Of a DNA stretch of 64,000 bases, positions 49,504 through 61,468 are shown in pieces. The DNA lies in assembly GCA_016584305.1 (NCBI GenBank), contig JACEEZ010022703.1, forward strand, positions 32,501-96,500, given 5' to 3'. The notes below the pieces were generated by a model. That model made no database searches and had not been told where the DNA came from. It saw only the letters and a list, made by a program, of their open reading frames with translations. A program made the translations under genes and the position numbers. Each line of letters starts with the position of its first letter. Within the stretch, counting starts at the first letter, position 1. Source of the DNA: Chionoecetes opilio (lineage: Eukaryota > Arthropoda > Malacostraca > Decapoda > Majidae).

Positions 49504-52175
49504 CTGGGGGTGGAGGAAGGTATTGTAATGGGTTGAATTAATGCCAAAAAGGGGAAATGTGCCAGACATCAGAGGTCATATGGCATTATGACTAAGTATA
49601 CAAAAAGGGGAGGGGTTACAGAGAAAGAGTGATAGGTGAGGGAAGGGAATGGATTGTTACAGCAGGATGGTTAGATCAAATGAAGGATAGAGTGATAGGT
49701 GAGGGAAGGGAATGGATTGTTACAGCAGGATGGTTAGATCAAATGAAGGATGAGTAGTTATTGGAGGAAGGAGATTTTAACTATTTGGAATGATCTTTTA
49801 TCTAGCAATTTACAAGATATCAATTCATGGTTTCATCCAGACTGCCAAAGCTTTTCTTCTGTTAGGGGGAAAGACAAGCTAGAATAATATAATACTGTAT
49901 ACTGTCGAGAATTTTCACCCAACAGGCTATTAGAATATATTGTTTTACTTAACATTCACACATCTTTTGCAGTATGTTGTTGCTTGACTTACCTCCAGTG
50001 GCCAGGAGATCATCGACAATTAACACTTTCTGTCCAGCTTTGATGTTGCCAACCTGAGCTTCGAAAACATCCTGAAACACCAACATAAAACTGTTCATTT
50101 ATCGGCCAGCAAGTTGCAAAATCTACCTCTGACAGTGTTCCTGAACGTCTGAGTGAGGGTCTGAGGCATAGAGGAACATAGAACATAAGGAAGCTACAAG
50201 AGGCTGTGAGACCTACACGTGGTAGTTCCTGTTATTTAACACTACCTACATCCACCTTTCATCCCCATCCATAAATTTATCTAGCCTCCCTTTAAAGCTT
50301 TCTAATGACTCCGCACTAACTACCTGTCTACTGAGTCCATTCCAATCATTTACCACCCTATTTGTGAACCAGTTTTTCCCTATTTCTTTTTTTAATCTAC
50401 GCTTTTCCAGCTTGAATCCGTTACTTCTTGTTCTACTCTGGTTACTAGCCGTAAGAACTTTTCCTACCTCTCCTTTATTATATCCCTTTATCCACTGAAA
50501 AACTTCTATCAGATCGCCCCTTACTCTACGCCTCTCTATTGAGTGTAAATTTAATAGCTTCAATCTCTTCTCATAACAAAGTATGGTGTGTGGTGAATAC
50601 TTATTGCAGTGCTGTACACCATTCCAATCATTTACCACCCTATAGACACATGTAGTAGTGGTGCTTATTCTTATTTTCAGGTGTTAGCTTGTGCCAAGGC
50701 CTCTACTCAGTACTCAGACAAAAACATCCAATAAGAGCAATAACATCCTTTCATCTAAATCAAGACAATCTAAAGTTACCACTTGTAATTCAGCTGTGAT
50801 ATAATAATTAAAATTTTCATTACAATTAACACCGAGCCATTAACCCCTTGAGACCCAGAACGTAATTTCTATTGTAATTTGACTACCATTAGACGTTTTT
50901 AAGTTAATCTAAGCAATATTTTATCGATAGGACCTGTTTAGTATCCTTGTCGACTAATTAATTTGGTATATTAAGCTACTGTTCGTAATTTTATGGCTTG
51001 ACAACATACAATTTTTTATAGCAAAGGAAATATCTGGGCGTGAAGGGGTTAAGTTGAGCCTTTACAGAATTTGAAAGTGCGTACTGATCCGTATTCCAAA
51101 GTGAAGGAGACTTGCTTCAACTCCCCGGGTAGTTTGCCCTTCTTGCGCACGGGCACGAAGGGTATCTTGAGGGCCAGGGCCAGGGGCGTGCCGAAGAGGA
51201 AGCCCCGGGACTCCAGGCCCACCACCACGTCAGGGGCGGGACGGGCGGCACGGGCACGCTCCGTCAGCACATCAGTAAGGTCACGGAACACCGAGGGCTC
51301 GGCCAACACGGAGAAAATGTCTCTGGGGGAAAAATCCAAGAATTGATTAGTTCTTCTACAAGCAGACATTATTTATAGGTGTAAAAATCCAAGAATTTAT
51401 GAGTTATTCTACATCTACAAGCAGACTTTATTTATAGGTGTAAAAATCCAAGAATTGATGAGTTCTTCTACAAGCAGACATTATTTATAGGTGTAAAAAT
51501 CCAAGAATTGATGAGTTATTCTACAAGCAGACATTATTTATAGGTGTAAAAATCCAAGAATTGATGAGTTATTCTACAAGCAGACGTTATTTGTAGGTGT
51601 AAAATCCAAGAATTGATGAGTTATTCTACAAGCAGACGTTATTTATAGGTGTAAAAATCCAAGAATTGATGAGTTATTCTACAAGCAGATGTTATTTATA
51701 GGTGTAACATCCAAGAATTTATGAGTTATTCTACAAGCAGACTTTATTTATAGGTGTAACATCCAAGAATTGATGAGTTATTCTACAAGCAGACTTTATT
51801 TATAGGTGTAACATCCAAGAATTGATGAGTTATTCTACAAGCAGACATTATTTATAGGTATTTCCTAGTATATGAAGCAGAATGTTTGATTTATTTCTTG
51901 ATATGAGTAATGAGTCTTAAAATAGTCATTGATATAGTAATGGAATGTATGAGGTTCTTATGGGAAGTTATACATCTTTTCCAGGTATAAGATGCTGTAA
52001 GAATTAAGACGTGTAATGAGAAAACAGAGTGAGTTATAGCCATTGAAAGAACAAGTGTCAGAATAGGTCGTGCACTGACAAAGTTAAAATATTACCTGAA
52101 TAGAATGCCGGGTTTTGGAAAGTCAGGATGGGCGGTGATGGTTTCCGTGATTCTCTTGACTCTTGTGTCTTCCAT
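49367..52175 (-). CDS. Aprt: Adenine phosphoribosyltransferase, complete, four exons
   Basis: Converts adenine and PRPP to AMP and pyrophosphate (purine salvage, cytosol). Exons in gene order: 52096-52175, 51085-51322, 49993-50071 and 49367-49503. Together they are 534 nt, encoding 177 residues; the human enzyme has 180. Landmarks: HPDFPKPGILFRD near residues 16-28, GLESRGFLFG (about 62-71) and RKKGKLPG for the adenine side, an EYGSD turn, and the PRPP-binding loop VLIVDDLLATGGS (about 122-134). The C-terminus ends in HPFDTIVKY. Introns 1 and 3 split codons; intron 2 is phase 0. Splice sites are GT/AG, but the exon 2 donor is the weak TCA|GTACGC. It is accepted because it joins EYGS to DVFEA in frame, as the family requires. 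The gene converges with the tetraspanin. No truncation or missing active-site residue is seen. Confidence 0.97.
49504..49992 (-). other. Aprt intron 3 with dispersed and duplicated sequence
   Basis: Contains the dispersed repeat shared with 45540 (49530-49625) and a 68-bp direct duplication (AGAGTGATAGGTGAGGGAAG at 49626 and 49690). The rest is unremarkable. Confidence 0.75.
49993..50071 (-). CDS. Aprt: Aprt exon 3
   Basis: Encodes DVFEAQVGNIKAGQ followed by the PRPP loop VLIVDDLLATG and the first base of the next Gly codon. The acceptor is GTGTTTCAG and the donor GTAAGT. Confidence 0.97.
50166..50645 (-). mobile_element. 3' part of a non-LTR retrotransposon (LINE), reverse transcriptase C-terminal tail
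   Basis: An open stretch at 50246-50638 encodes the tail that follows the RT domain in CR1/jockey-type LINEs. Key pieces are YEKRLKLLNLHSIERRRVRG, DLIEVF, QSRTRSNGFKLE and NWFTNRVVNDWN, ending SLESFKGRLDKFMDGDERWM. After the stop comes the family's tail (GGAACTACCACGTGTAGG, CTCTTGTAGCTTCC). The 5' part is absent, the usual truncation. It sits in Aprt intron 2 in the sense orientation of the gene. A duplicated NDWNG segment at its upstream end suggests local rearrangement. Confidence 0.8.
50840..51052 (-). mobile_element. TTAA MITE, complete, in Aprt intron 2
   Basis: 213 bp with TTAA at both ends. Its edge lies 32 bp past the weak exon 2 donor. Confidence 0.8.
51085..51322 (-). CDS. Aprt: Aprt exon 2
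   Basis: Completes RD and encodes 79 residues from DIFSVL to TLEYGS, including GLESRGFLFG and RKKGKLPG. The acceptor is TCCCCCAG next to a 53-bp minisatellite; the donor GTACGC is non-consensus. It is GC-rich (Arg/Ala-rich TERARAARPAPD), unlike its AT-rich introns. Confidence 0.96.
51330..51862 (-). repeat. 53-bp tandem repeat, 10 copies, against the Aprt exon 2 acceptor
   Basis: Units (plus strand) are CAAGCAGACATTATTTATAG then GTGTAAAAATCCAAGAATTG and ATGAGTTATTCTA. The unit next to exon 2 includes the branch-point and pyrimidine region of the intron 1 acceptor. Confidence 0.93.
52096..52175 (-). CDS. Aprt: Aprt exon 1
   Basis: Starts MEDTRVKRITETI and ends in FPKPGILF plus two bases of the split Arg codon, with donor GTAATA. 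The N-terminus matches the family in length and in the PDFP..G.LFRD motif. Confidence 0.95.
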
Positions 52176-52200
52176 GGTGATGCTGCAAAAGATGAATTAG
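52176..52200 (-). promoter_or_regulatory. Possible 3' splice site in the Aprt 5' UTR
   Basis: On the minus strand, CTAATTCATCTTTTGCAG lies directly before CATCACC-ATG. It has a branch-point-like CTAAT, a pyrimidine run and an AG at 52183-52184. It would imply a non-coding first exon further upstream, which I could not locate. Confidence 0.4.
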
Positions 52201-52229
52201 GTCAACATTCCGTCTTGGGACATTACAAA

Positions 52230-52420
52230 TAAGAACATAAGAAAATAAGGAAGCTACAAGAGGCTGGGAGACCTACACGTGGTAGTTCCTGTTACTTAAC
52301 TCTACCTACATCCACCTCTTTTCCCCATCCATGAATTTATCCAGACTCCTTTTAAAGACCCCAATAGTCTCCGTATTGACCACCTGACGACTGAGTCCAT
52401 TCCAATCATTCACCAAAGGT
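52230..52420 (-). mobile_element. LINE 3' tail
   Basis: About 190 bp of the family lying just upstream of Aprt. It includes the end of the coding tail, so it diverges at the same place as the copies at 4398 and 53762. Confidence 0.7.
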
Positions 52421-52811
52421 ACTGATTATATAATTATCAGAAATACTGATAGCCTAGATAGATCATCTTTCTATAAGAAATATTCAACGTGGTACTTTGG
52501 TACATTTTGGTTCTATGCATCCCACACATTTTTGGAAGACAATGAACTTAAGATTAAGAGACAATTAATAAGACTTAACAATTGATTCTGACGTGAATTT
52601 TAAGTCTTGAAGATTTGTTTTTCAGCAAAATCACTTTCTTGTATTCCTGTTTAAGGGGACCCTACCCTAAACAAGCAAAATTAGGGAGCAAAGATGAAGT
52701 ACAACATCTATGAATATTATGCTCAGTAAATCAAACCCCAAGTATAACCTACCTAAACTAGAAGGCAAGCCACTCTACCTCCAGACCTCCCTTGCTTGCA
52801 CACCGGTACAT
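52421..52811. other. No gene seen upstream of Aprt
   Basis: AT-rich single-copy sequence. It may include the Aprt promoter, but no core element is convincing. Confidence 0.4.
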
Positions 52812-53192
52812 TTCCAGATGAACACCGAAATGCCTTGGTGGACGAAACTATTTTTTTCTGGTGAATTTTGATGTTTTGAATTAATCTACTAACCATTTCT
52901 GTCGCAAATCTTTCTTTTCTTCTTCTTCTTCTTTTTGCAAAATTAACAAAAAAAGAAAAAAGAACTTAACCTAACCTATACCTAACTCTTAGCTATACCT
53001 AACCTAAACTATCCCTAACCTAACCTTTATCTAACTAAAAAAAAAAAAAAAAAAAAAACTTTCCCTGCTGCCTACCTAAAAAAAAAAAAGATTTGCGACA
53101 GAAACGGTTAACAGATTAATTCAAAACACATCAAAACTCACCAGAAAAAAATTGTTTCGTCCGCCAAAGTGAGTTCGGTGTTCATCTGGAAT
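52812..53192. mobile_element. Foldback element with telomere-like CCTAA interior
   Basis: TTCCAGATGAACACCGAA at the left and the inverse TTCGGTGTTCATCTGGAA at the right bound arms of about 100 bp (also GATTTGCGACAGAAA). The centre (52965-53040) holds degenerate TAACCTAACC words and is followed by A runs. Confidence 0.75.
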
Positions 53193-53761
53193 AATATCTG
53201 CACACCAATAGCTTCACCTCAGCTTGGAGTTACGGGCCTTGGCTGACATAACACTAATAGAAACTGTTCACTGATTCACATTGCACCTGAGGACAACCCA
53301 ATGAATAGCAGGTTGGATGAGTAAGGCCGGAGAGAACCAAGGGTAATACAAGAGAAGAAGAGAAGCTACCCAAAGATTTTCTCTCAGCAAACAGACCTCG
53401 GTAAAGATTCGTTTTATCGCCCCTGCCATATCTCGCTTACTACCTTATCTAGGACTAATATTTTGTCATACACGTCTTCTACTAACCTTCAAACCTCTTG
53501 GAAAGCTGTTACTTTGGTCAAAATCACGGACAAGAATGATCTAATACGAATAAATAAGGTGCAACTTTATCTCCTATCTCTTGCAAATACAGACCTTCAT
53601 AGGAGGCTGCCAACAACACGATTCCCTAAAACTCTCCTTCACTCACACTTCTTCTTGTGACCTTTGTCAGCTGGGCCGCGGCAACACGCCACCTTGCTTA
53701 TCAGACACCCCTGCCAAGGTTCAAGGGGCGAATGGTAAGGTTGTACTTTACTAGCTTATCA
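53193..53761. other. No gene seen
   Basis: Single-copy sequence. A 65-codon frame at 53463 has no recognisable content. Confidence 0.5.
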
Positions 53762-53915
53762 TAACATAAGAACATAAGGAAGCTACAAGAGGCCGTGAGA
53801 CCTACACGAGGTAGTTCCTGTTACTTAACTCTACCTACACATCCACCTTTCATCCCCATCCATGAATTTACCCAGCCTCCTTTTAAAGACCCGTATATAG
53901 ACTCCGCATTGACCA
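53762..53915 (-). mobile_element. LINE 3' tail
   Basis: About 150 bp of the same family, 5'-truncated, minus orientation. Confidence 0.7.
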
Positions 53916-54295
53916 TTTACTACCACTACCTACGAGTCGAGTAGATAAGGGATTTGCTACATCAGTGTGGCTTTCAGTATGTTTTAATCACCATTGTGTC
54001 AGCATGACGGAAAGACTTCATGGACAGATTTTCATAAGACTGAGCTACGTATGTAGCCTACGTGTGATTTTTTTTTTTTTTTTTTTTTTTGGCATAGGTC
54101 CCCTTGTGATTTTGAATAGAACTTTGTTTTTCTTAAATAACTCAAAAACTATGAGGCGTAAGCATAAAACTTATTGAATAGTACATATTAAGCAGGCAAA
54201 GACCTAATTCTCTTTAAAGTTATAGTAAAATTACAAGTGCTTGTGGGCCCTTCGAACCCATGTATTGATGTTTGTACAGTAGTAGTGGTATATAC

Positions 54296-54600
54296 AGGGT
54301 GTCCCATAAGTCACTATACACTTTTAATAAATTCATAAAAAATACACAAGAAACTGAGTTTATTCATATTTTTAGCATCAACAAAGGAGTCATTGTGTGT
54401 TGACAGAAATTGGGGGTCATTGGTATGGGGGTTTTATGCTTGGTCAACGTTACTTGAATGATATTATTTGGGGATGATTTGATAAATGATTACAACTTGA
54501 ATGAAGAATTTAACTTAGTCTTCTGACTTCACTATATGATTATAGTATGACCACGTCTCACTGCGGAGAGTACTGAGAAGGGGGATGTACTTAAGGGGAA
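54296..54600 (+). mobile_element. Possible mariner-type element end
   Basis: TACAGGGTGTCCCATAAGTC is a common terminal sequence of mariner/Tc1-type elements (from memory). No matching opposite end or coding sequence is seen. 53916-54295 before it has only a poly-T run at 54068-54090. Confidence 0.45.
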
Positions 54601-54742
54601 AGGATAATAAGGTTTAGGTTATGGGATTTGCTGCCACCAGCCCTGACGAGTATTTCACTATGATTACTCCCGGGGCACGTTAGATTAATATTAATATTAG
54701 ATTGATCTTGGTAGTCGTGGTTGGTACGAGGGGTTATACCGA

Positions 54743-56328
54743 CCCAGCAAACACAAAGACGGAGGGCCTCCGGAGGCCCTCCGTATGTCTTACCGGCGGC
54801 CCGACGGAAGTGTACGACGTAGGGCCGCTGGGGATTTGCTCAGAGGCTCACCGGCGGGCCGCTCCCAGCGGCCCGTCGTAGGGCATTTGCCCATTTGCCG
54901 CTGTTATATTAACTGATTGAGGAATATTTATGGTTATACTTTCTAAGTATATTGCAGATATAGTAATGTTTTAAGGGGTGTTGCACAACCCATTAGCCGA
55001 TTAATAGACTAATGGACTGTTCAACACTTATAAAAACATTACTATATATGCAATATACTTAGAAAGTATAACAATAAATATTCCTGTCGTTATCCAGTAA
55101 TACGATGAAAAGGAGATCATAATTGCTACGGACATTGTTTATTTCATAAGTACAAAAAACATTTCGTATTGGGTTTATATATATAACATGCTGGTGTACG
55201 TGGAACACTGTACAGCCATGTAGAAGGATATTGATTGCGGCGAACAACATAACAACATCCACCCGCTTGTGCGCTTTCCAAGTAACTGATTTGAAGTGAT
55301 TTCACCGAGTCACTGACACAACGCTGCCGAGGAATTCCTAAAAAAGCGTGTCGTACTGCAATCATTTATATTATTCAGTCTATTTCGATATAATGAAGGA
55401 GCGAAAACATGTTATAACTAAGTTCTCATTATGTTATCGACTGATTAAGGGTGATAATTTAGGCCCTTTGTGGGTTTTTAACCCTTTGTAATGGCTATCG
55501 TACGTCTGGCATTTTTAGTGCATTGATAGCAGGGAATTAAAAATAATATTCTGTTCTAAATCATGATATTATCCATTTTAAATTTCTCCATCATCTACAT
55601 ATTCCTTATTAGGTGTCCGATGAGTATTGATATGTTTTGATAATATGTTGGAAATGAAAAGAAATAAGGGAAAATATGACCTGTGCACATGTTATCCCGA
55701 ATCTTTGCTCGGTTAATTAAATAAAAGGGTTATTTTTTATGATGACTAGCTACACACTTTAAACAAAACTGATAACCTTTTTCCATGAAAAACTCCTTCC
55801 TATGTACTTATCTCATCTTTATTTCTAATGTATCTCTGGGTGTTCCTGATTAAGCTGGAAATATTTGAAATAAACTGATATATGATAATTTCTATAAAAC
55901 TATTATAAAAATTTTTATAGCAATTTTTAATAGCTTGAACAGGCCTAATAATAGTGATGGTAACCGATATTGAGTTTACTATGTATATTACTGTGTTAAT
56001 ATATATAATATGATATGAATATTTCCCACTTAAAATACGTCCCAGCGCCCAGCGGGCCTCCGGAGGATTGACGTAAAGTTGCCGCTGCTTGTCACTACTG
56101 ATGTAATACTACAGCAAGATAATCATAAACTGTTGTTTAAAAAATGTTTACACATAAAAATTAAATATTTTTCAAATTCTGTACTTTAAATTTTTCAACA
56201 TAGTAAGTTTTCCCGCCCGAAAATACCCCCGCGGCCCTTCGGAGGGCTGACGGAGGTAAATTTGCCGCCGGCGGCCGCCGTTCGCCGCTCTACAGCCTAC
56301 GTAGGCCCGCCGGTGATGGTTAGCTGGG
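54743..56328. mobile_element. Element with CCCAGCAAAC-type ends, about 1.6 kb
   Basis: Ends CCCAGCAAACACAAAG and the inverse of CATGGTTAGCTGGG-like sequence (CCCAGCTAACCATC). Both subterminal regions are GC-rich with GGGCCTCCGGAGG-like palindromes (54765-54905 and 56040-56310). The interior is AT-rich and non-coding and contains a foldback at 54913-55093. The limits are an inference. Confidence 0.5.
54913..55093. repeat. Inverted repeat, arms about 85 bp
   Basis: TATACTTTCTAAGTATATTG and TAGTAATGTTTT pair with their inverses around the centre CCGATTAATAG (about 55000-55011). Confidence 0.8.
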
Positions 56329-56837
56329 GAACAAGGCTTGGACTCTTGGAAGTGTGGAGAATTATTTTCCTAATACAGAATAATCACCTGGGTTTTTTAT
56401 AATAACACAAGAACTATATTTGTAAATATATCCTATTTATTCACTATGAAACATTATTGCTGTTTGAGACCGTAGACACATACATAAACTCTAATCTGAA
56501 ACGGCAAGCTTCTTTAGAGCATAAACTCCCTCACAGAATCATTCTTAGAATTTCCACCTATATTCGTATCAACTGACCCACTATAGGTATACCTTGAATA
56601 TATATATATATGAAAGAGAATGTGAGAAAAAGGAGTTGGATGTGTGGATACACAATGACCATGTGTTCTTGAGAGGAAGGCGGGGGGGACCTCCCGCTGA
56701 AGCCTCTCCCTGGGTGGAGGACGGATGGGGGACTCTTGTTAATAATACTTATAAGGATGGGTGCACCTCCTGTACGTTAGCGTACACTAAACATAGATAC
56801 CCATATTTGAAAATATAGATAAAAATAATGATAACAA
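56329..56837. other. No gene seen
   Basis: Contains CCTGGGTGGAGGACGGATGG at about 56710-56730, which recurs at 62562-62581 on the other side of the next element. Confidence 0.5.
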
Positions 56838-58149
56838 CCCAGCAAACATGGGCTATGCGGGCCTGTGTCGGCTTGTGCCGGGTACGTATCGGCACCGGCG
56901 GCAGGGCGACTGGTTTCGGCAAATCGGATGAAGCCGATGTCGGCCCTGCAGCGGGAACTGTATATCGGGGCCAATTATTGAAAATTCTTTTTTTTACAGG
57001 CCCAACACAGCCCTTCCTTGACTCGGCTCAAGGAAAAATATATTAAGTGGATGTGACATGAATGGCCGGGCCGAAGGACTTAAGTAGGGTGCAAAGCTCG
57101 GATTAAGGATAATTGTTGATTATTAGGTGGCTGAATCGTAGCCAGGCAGTCAGCTGTTGGCCACTCGCGCCCGTTGTCTCGTAGCCAATATTCAAAATAT
57201 TTACTAGTGGAAGTGAACGGCCGCGGCGCTACATTTACTGCTTTCACAGGCCTCTCAGGCTGAGGATCGACTTCATCTACTCCACAAAGACTTATAAAGG
57301 TACGTAGGAAAGGGTGATGACATCTTAGAGATGATAAATGCTCAAATATACAGACAAGCGACAAGAGTTATAAACAACAAGCCTCAGGCTAGAGTGAACG
57401 GAACGGAGCTGCTATTTTGTTTTGTTTTCACAGTTTAATTAGTGCATGGTAAAATTCTTGAGTCCTTTCCCGCCCTTATTAGTGCTTTTTTTTCCTTCAG
57501 ACCTTAACAGATCATTTCAGATACCTCTAACACGTAAATATAAAGTGGGATGAGATGCCACCTTCAACCCCCCTGCCCCCCCTAAATGACCCCATCCTCT
57601 GGATCCCCAAAATAATATTACTAATCTAACCTCACTATAACTACCAAACCTTACCAATAACCTCCTAGCGAGATTTAAAATTGCAGGGAACTAGAATTTT
57701 ACCAGGTTAGGTTAGGTTATATTGAGGTAAGGTTATAAATACATTTGTTTGGGTCCTTCTAGGAGGCTATTAGTGAAGTTAGGCTTGGTTATAGTGAGGT
57801 TAAGCTAGGTTTAGTGAGGTTAGAATAGCAATATTTCCCCATAGTATATTTTTGAGGGGTTCAGGGGAGTCGTTTAGGGAGGGAGGGAGGGTGAAGGGGC
57901 AGCTCTCCCCCACTATATAATTACGTGTTAGAGATATCACAAGTGATCTGTGAAGGTCTGGAGTAACCCCCCCGCTAATAAGGGCGGGAAAGGGACTCTA
58001 AAAATTGTACCGCTTCAGGGAGTTAAGTAATAAGGTTTGTACGTGGAGAAGATGTTACTTGGTGATTGGGTTCTACTTTAATGCAGTTTAAAGCATTACA
58101 AGGCACGAGTTAAAAACCGTCCTCAAGTTATAGAACTGACAATTTGCAG

Positions 58150-58300
58150 CATTTCTAATCCCTATAACCGACGGAAAATGAGATATAACACATGGGGGGT
58201 CTGGAGGGGCGAAATCCCCCCCTCCTCCCAGCGAGGTTATAATAGGAAAGTAATCAGTGCCCAGGCTAGGTTAGTTAACTAGGGGGGGGGTTTCTGGATG
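58150..58300 (+). repeat. Dispersed repeat, partner of 596-735
   Basis: TTTCTAATCCCTATAACCGA, GGGGGTCTGGAGGGGCGAAA and GTGCCCAGGCTAGGTTAG. A third diverged copy is at 58800-59040. Confidence 0.6.
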
Positions 58301-59333
58301 GGCGCAGCCCCCAGTTATGTCAGGAGAATTTTGGTCAATAGAGGATATTTTACTAAACTGCAGTTTTACTGGTAATTGTGGAGAATGGGTGTCTGATGTA
58401 GCCTTTGGTACAGCAGTACTGACCCTACTATATACTGGGCTGATATTTAGAACATGACTGTGTCTGGATTCAAGTTTTTTTCCCCCTTTCTACTGTTTCT
58501 ATAGGTGAGAACGAGTGTGAAAGTAACAATGAAATGTTGTGCAAACAAAATTTTTTTTAGACTAGGTTATTTTAAAGGGGCAAGACTATGTTAGGTTAGT
58601 TTAAGGGCAAGGCTAAGTTGGGTTTGATTAAGTTAGTTTAATGGTTTGAATAGGTAATTATTTGATACTTTTACAAATGGAGTGCTTTTTCCAGTCAAAA
58701 CGTCTAAAAAGTGTATTTTTAGAAAGGGTTGTCACAACTTTTAAACTGTCATCTTCTTTTAAAGAAGCAACACCTGCCTCGTTCTACTGCATTTTTAATA
58801 CATTACAAGGCACGTAGTATAACCGTTCTTAAACTTGTAAATCTCACCATTAGCAGCATTTCTAAGATATTTTGGTACTTTCAACCATTAATTGAGTATG
58901 TGGATAAAATTGTTCTTTCCCATGATTCTGATGTGTTAAGAATGATGGTCTTTTTAAAAATTGTCGGAAATGCCTCATTTTGCAGTTATCTCCCAATTAC
59001 TCCTGCTTCAGGTTAGGCTACGCAGCCAATGTCCTGGTTAGGTTAGTGGCTATTATTTTACACACTCTGTGCCTGATCTCAATTCTAGGTAAAGATGCAT
59101 TGCGTATGGATTTGGTAGAGTGTAAATTTTAGTTTATGCGACACCCCGAAAGTGCAGAAATAGGTTTTAGGAAAAAAATGATAAATGTCGTAAATGACCA
59201 AAGTTTAGGATACTATAAGGATTACTAAATAACATTTCTCTCTCTATTTCACAGGATTTGTACAATGCAACTAGTTTAAGTAATCATTAAATAGTTTAGA
59301 CAGCTTTTCATCCATTATGATTTGCACCAACAT

Positions 59334-59514
59334 TCTTTGTATTGTGGTCTATCTATTATATGGTCTTTGTATTGTGGTCTATCTATTATATGGTCTTTGT
59401 ATTGTGGTCTATCTATTATATGGTCTTTGTATTGTGGTCTATCTATTATATGGTCTTTGTATTGTGGTCTATCTATTATATGGTCTTTGTATTGTGGTCT
59501 ATCTATTATGGTTT
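59334..59514 (+). repeat. 30-bp tandem repeat, 6 copies
   Basis: TTTGTATTGTGGTCTATCTA plus TTATATGGTC, essentially identical copies. Open in all three frames by chance. Confidence 0.95.
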
Positions 59515-59523
59515 TGAGTGGTC

Positions 59524-59556
59524 AGTGGCGTACCCAGAAAATTGAAGGGGGGGGGG

Positions 59557-59627
<71 letters not shown>

Positions 59628-59768
59628 ATAATATATAATATATAATTTATATAATATATATATATATTATTAATATATTGGTGCTATCTATATATTTTTT
59701 GGTTATATTTTTTCTTTGTAAAGGGGGGAGGGGGGCCATGGCCGCATGGCCTCCCCCTCGGTACGCCA
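59524..59768. mobile_element. Small MITE with GTGGCGTACC ends and (AT)n core
   Basis: AGTGGCGTACCCAG on the left and CCTCGGTACGCCA on the right are an imperfect inverted pair. G runs and about 110 bp of AT dinucleotides lie between. Confidence 0.55.
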
Positions 59769-60520
59769 AATGATTTTGGTCTATATTGTATTGTAAGGTG
59801 TAATTGAGGTGATTGCAGGTTGAAAAAAATCTCTTTTGTGAAGATTATTGGCCGATAGAACAAATACGATATCTGCAAAGAGTTATGTAAACTTATGACA
59901 GTGTATCGGATCATGAAAAACTAATCTTAGTTTTCTTTTCAGAGCAACTTGTGATCAAGCCTTTTAGGTGGTGAAGAAGGCACCAACATGTGAGCATGGC
60001 ACATATGGTCTTCATTCCCAAGATGTTTTTATCTTTAATGAAACAGAAGAGGACACCAGTGGCCTGCTGTACAGGACCTGTACACCAGTACTGGCCCTGC
60101 ACATCTGACAGATGGTGGGAATTCTATTATTTATCCGATTTGCTATGGGTTGAGACTTAACACCTCTGGTCGTATAGTTTTCATTGGTTTAGGTAAACCT
60201 GATTTAAATTTTTTGATACATTTCGGTTATCTTTTTTCCTTAACCTAACCTAACCCAATTTACAGAGATTTATAGACTTTCAGGCTACATTTTCCTCTTT
60301 TTCCCTTTGTTTAACGTCAGATTTTTCCCCTAATGTCTTATGAAGTTAGACAATCGATGATACTTATCCAATTTTATTCTCGGCGTCATCATTTAGATTT
60401 GCAGCATCTCAATATTCATGACTTGTCACATATAGTACATAGTACCTACATGAATAGTGCGTGAGCAGGATGACAGCTCCCATAAGAGGGCCCTAAGAGT
60501 CTTCCCTGTTATAACTATAA

Positions 60521-60542
60521 CCGCTACCTCCTCCCCATAATA

Positions 60543-60574
<32 letters not shown>

Positions 60575-60681
60575 TATTTTATATATTATATATATATATA
60601 TATAATATATATATATTTTAATATATATATTATATATATTTTATATATATATATATATATATTATGGGGAGGAGGTAGCGG
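60521..60681. repeat. Inverted repeat with (AT)n centre at the SINE head
   Basis: CCGCTACCTCCTCCCCATAA on the left is the exact inverse of the start of the SINE at 60662-60681. About 120 bp of AT dinucleotides lie between them. Confidence 0.8.
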
Positions 60682-60870
60682 AGTGGTTAGCATCTCCGAC
60701 TGGCGTTTTCGGTACCCGAGTTCGATCCCGAAAAAAACCCAAAACCTTTCTGCACTGTCGAGTGGCCTAAGAACACCCCCATGCCTTGCCCATCAACTTA
60801 CCTTCGACGGAGTGCATCGGAGGACACAGGGGGGCGATTTAGCCTCTACTCACAGGCGTCACTATAAGAA
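60658..60870 (+). mobile_element. tRNA-derived SINE, same family as 10021-10375
   Basis: Head with TAGCGGAGTGGTTAGCATC and CGAGTTCGATCCC, body with TGTCGAGTGGCC, end AGGCGTCACTATAAGAA. About 210 bp. Confidence 0.7.
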
Positions 60871-61468
60871 TTCTGCCTGCGCCACCACGGGCGAGGGGCC
60901 CAACCATCAGAAACCCTCAAGTGAACTCCAGAGCCTACCACCGAGTCCTGGGTCACCACTGCCTACAGGCGCTATAGGCACAGATGTAAACAAAATTTTA
61001 TATATTTTATAATATATATAATTTATTTATCTATTTAATTATTTATTTATTCTTCATGTATTTATTTATTTTTCTTATTTGTCTGTTCATTAATAGAATT
61101 TTCCCACATTTGTCTGGACTTTTTTCCACTTTCGTGATACAGTGATTATATTCTTTTGAAAATTATATTTTATACACAATTACTGTTGTTTCATTTACAG
61201 TATTTATACTTGTAGCAGCCTGATGGTGTATTAGGCACACATTGGAATTGCATTGCTGACTGCCGTGCCAGACGCCTCAACCACAGGGAAGACTGATATA
61301 CTGCAGCCGAAACTGATGATTATGGCTTGATTTGAAGTAATAGTGATAATTTTTATTCTTTGTTGCACTATATTGTCCTTAGCTCATACTGTAAGAGTTG
61401 AGAACCCATTTAATCCTTGGCAACAGGTTATTCCATTCACAAATCTGTGTTCATTTAAAAGTGGGGCG

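Noticed and set aside
51071..51346. A 91-codon plus-strand frame over Aprt exon 2
   Set aside because: It is the antisense shadow of a GC-rich coding exon.
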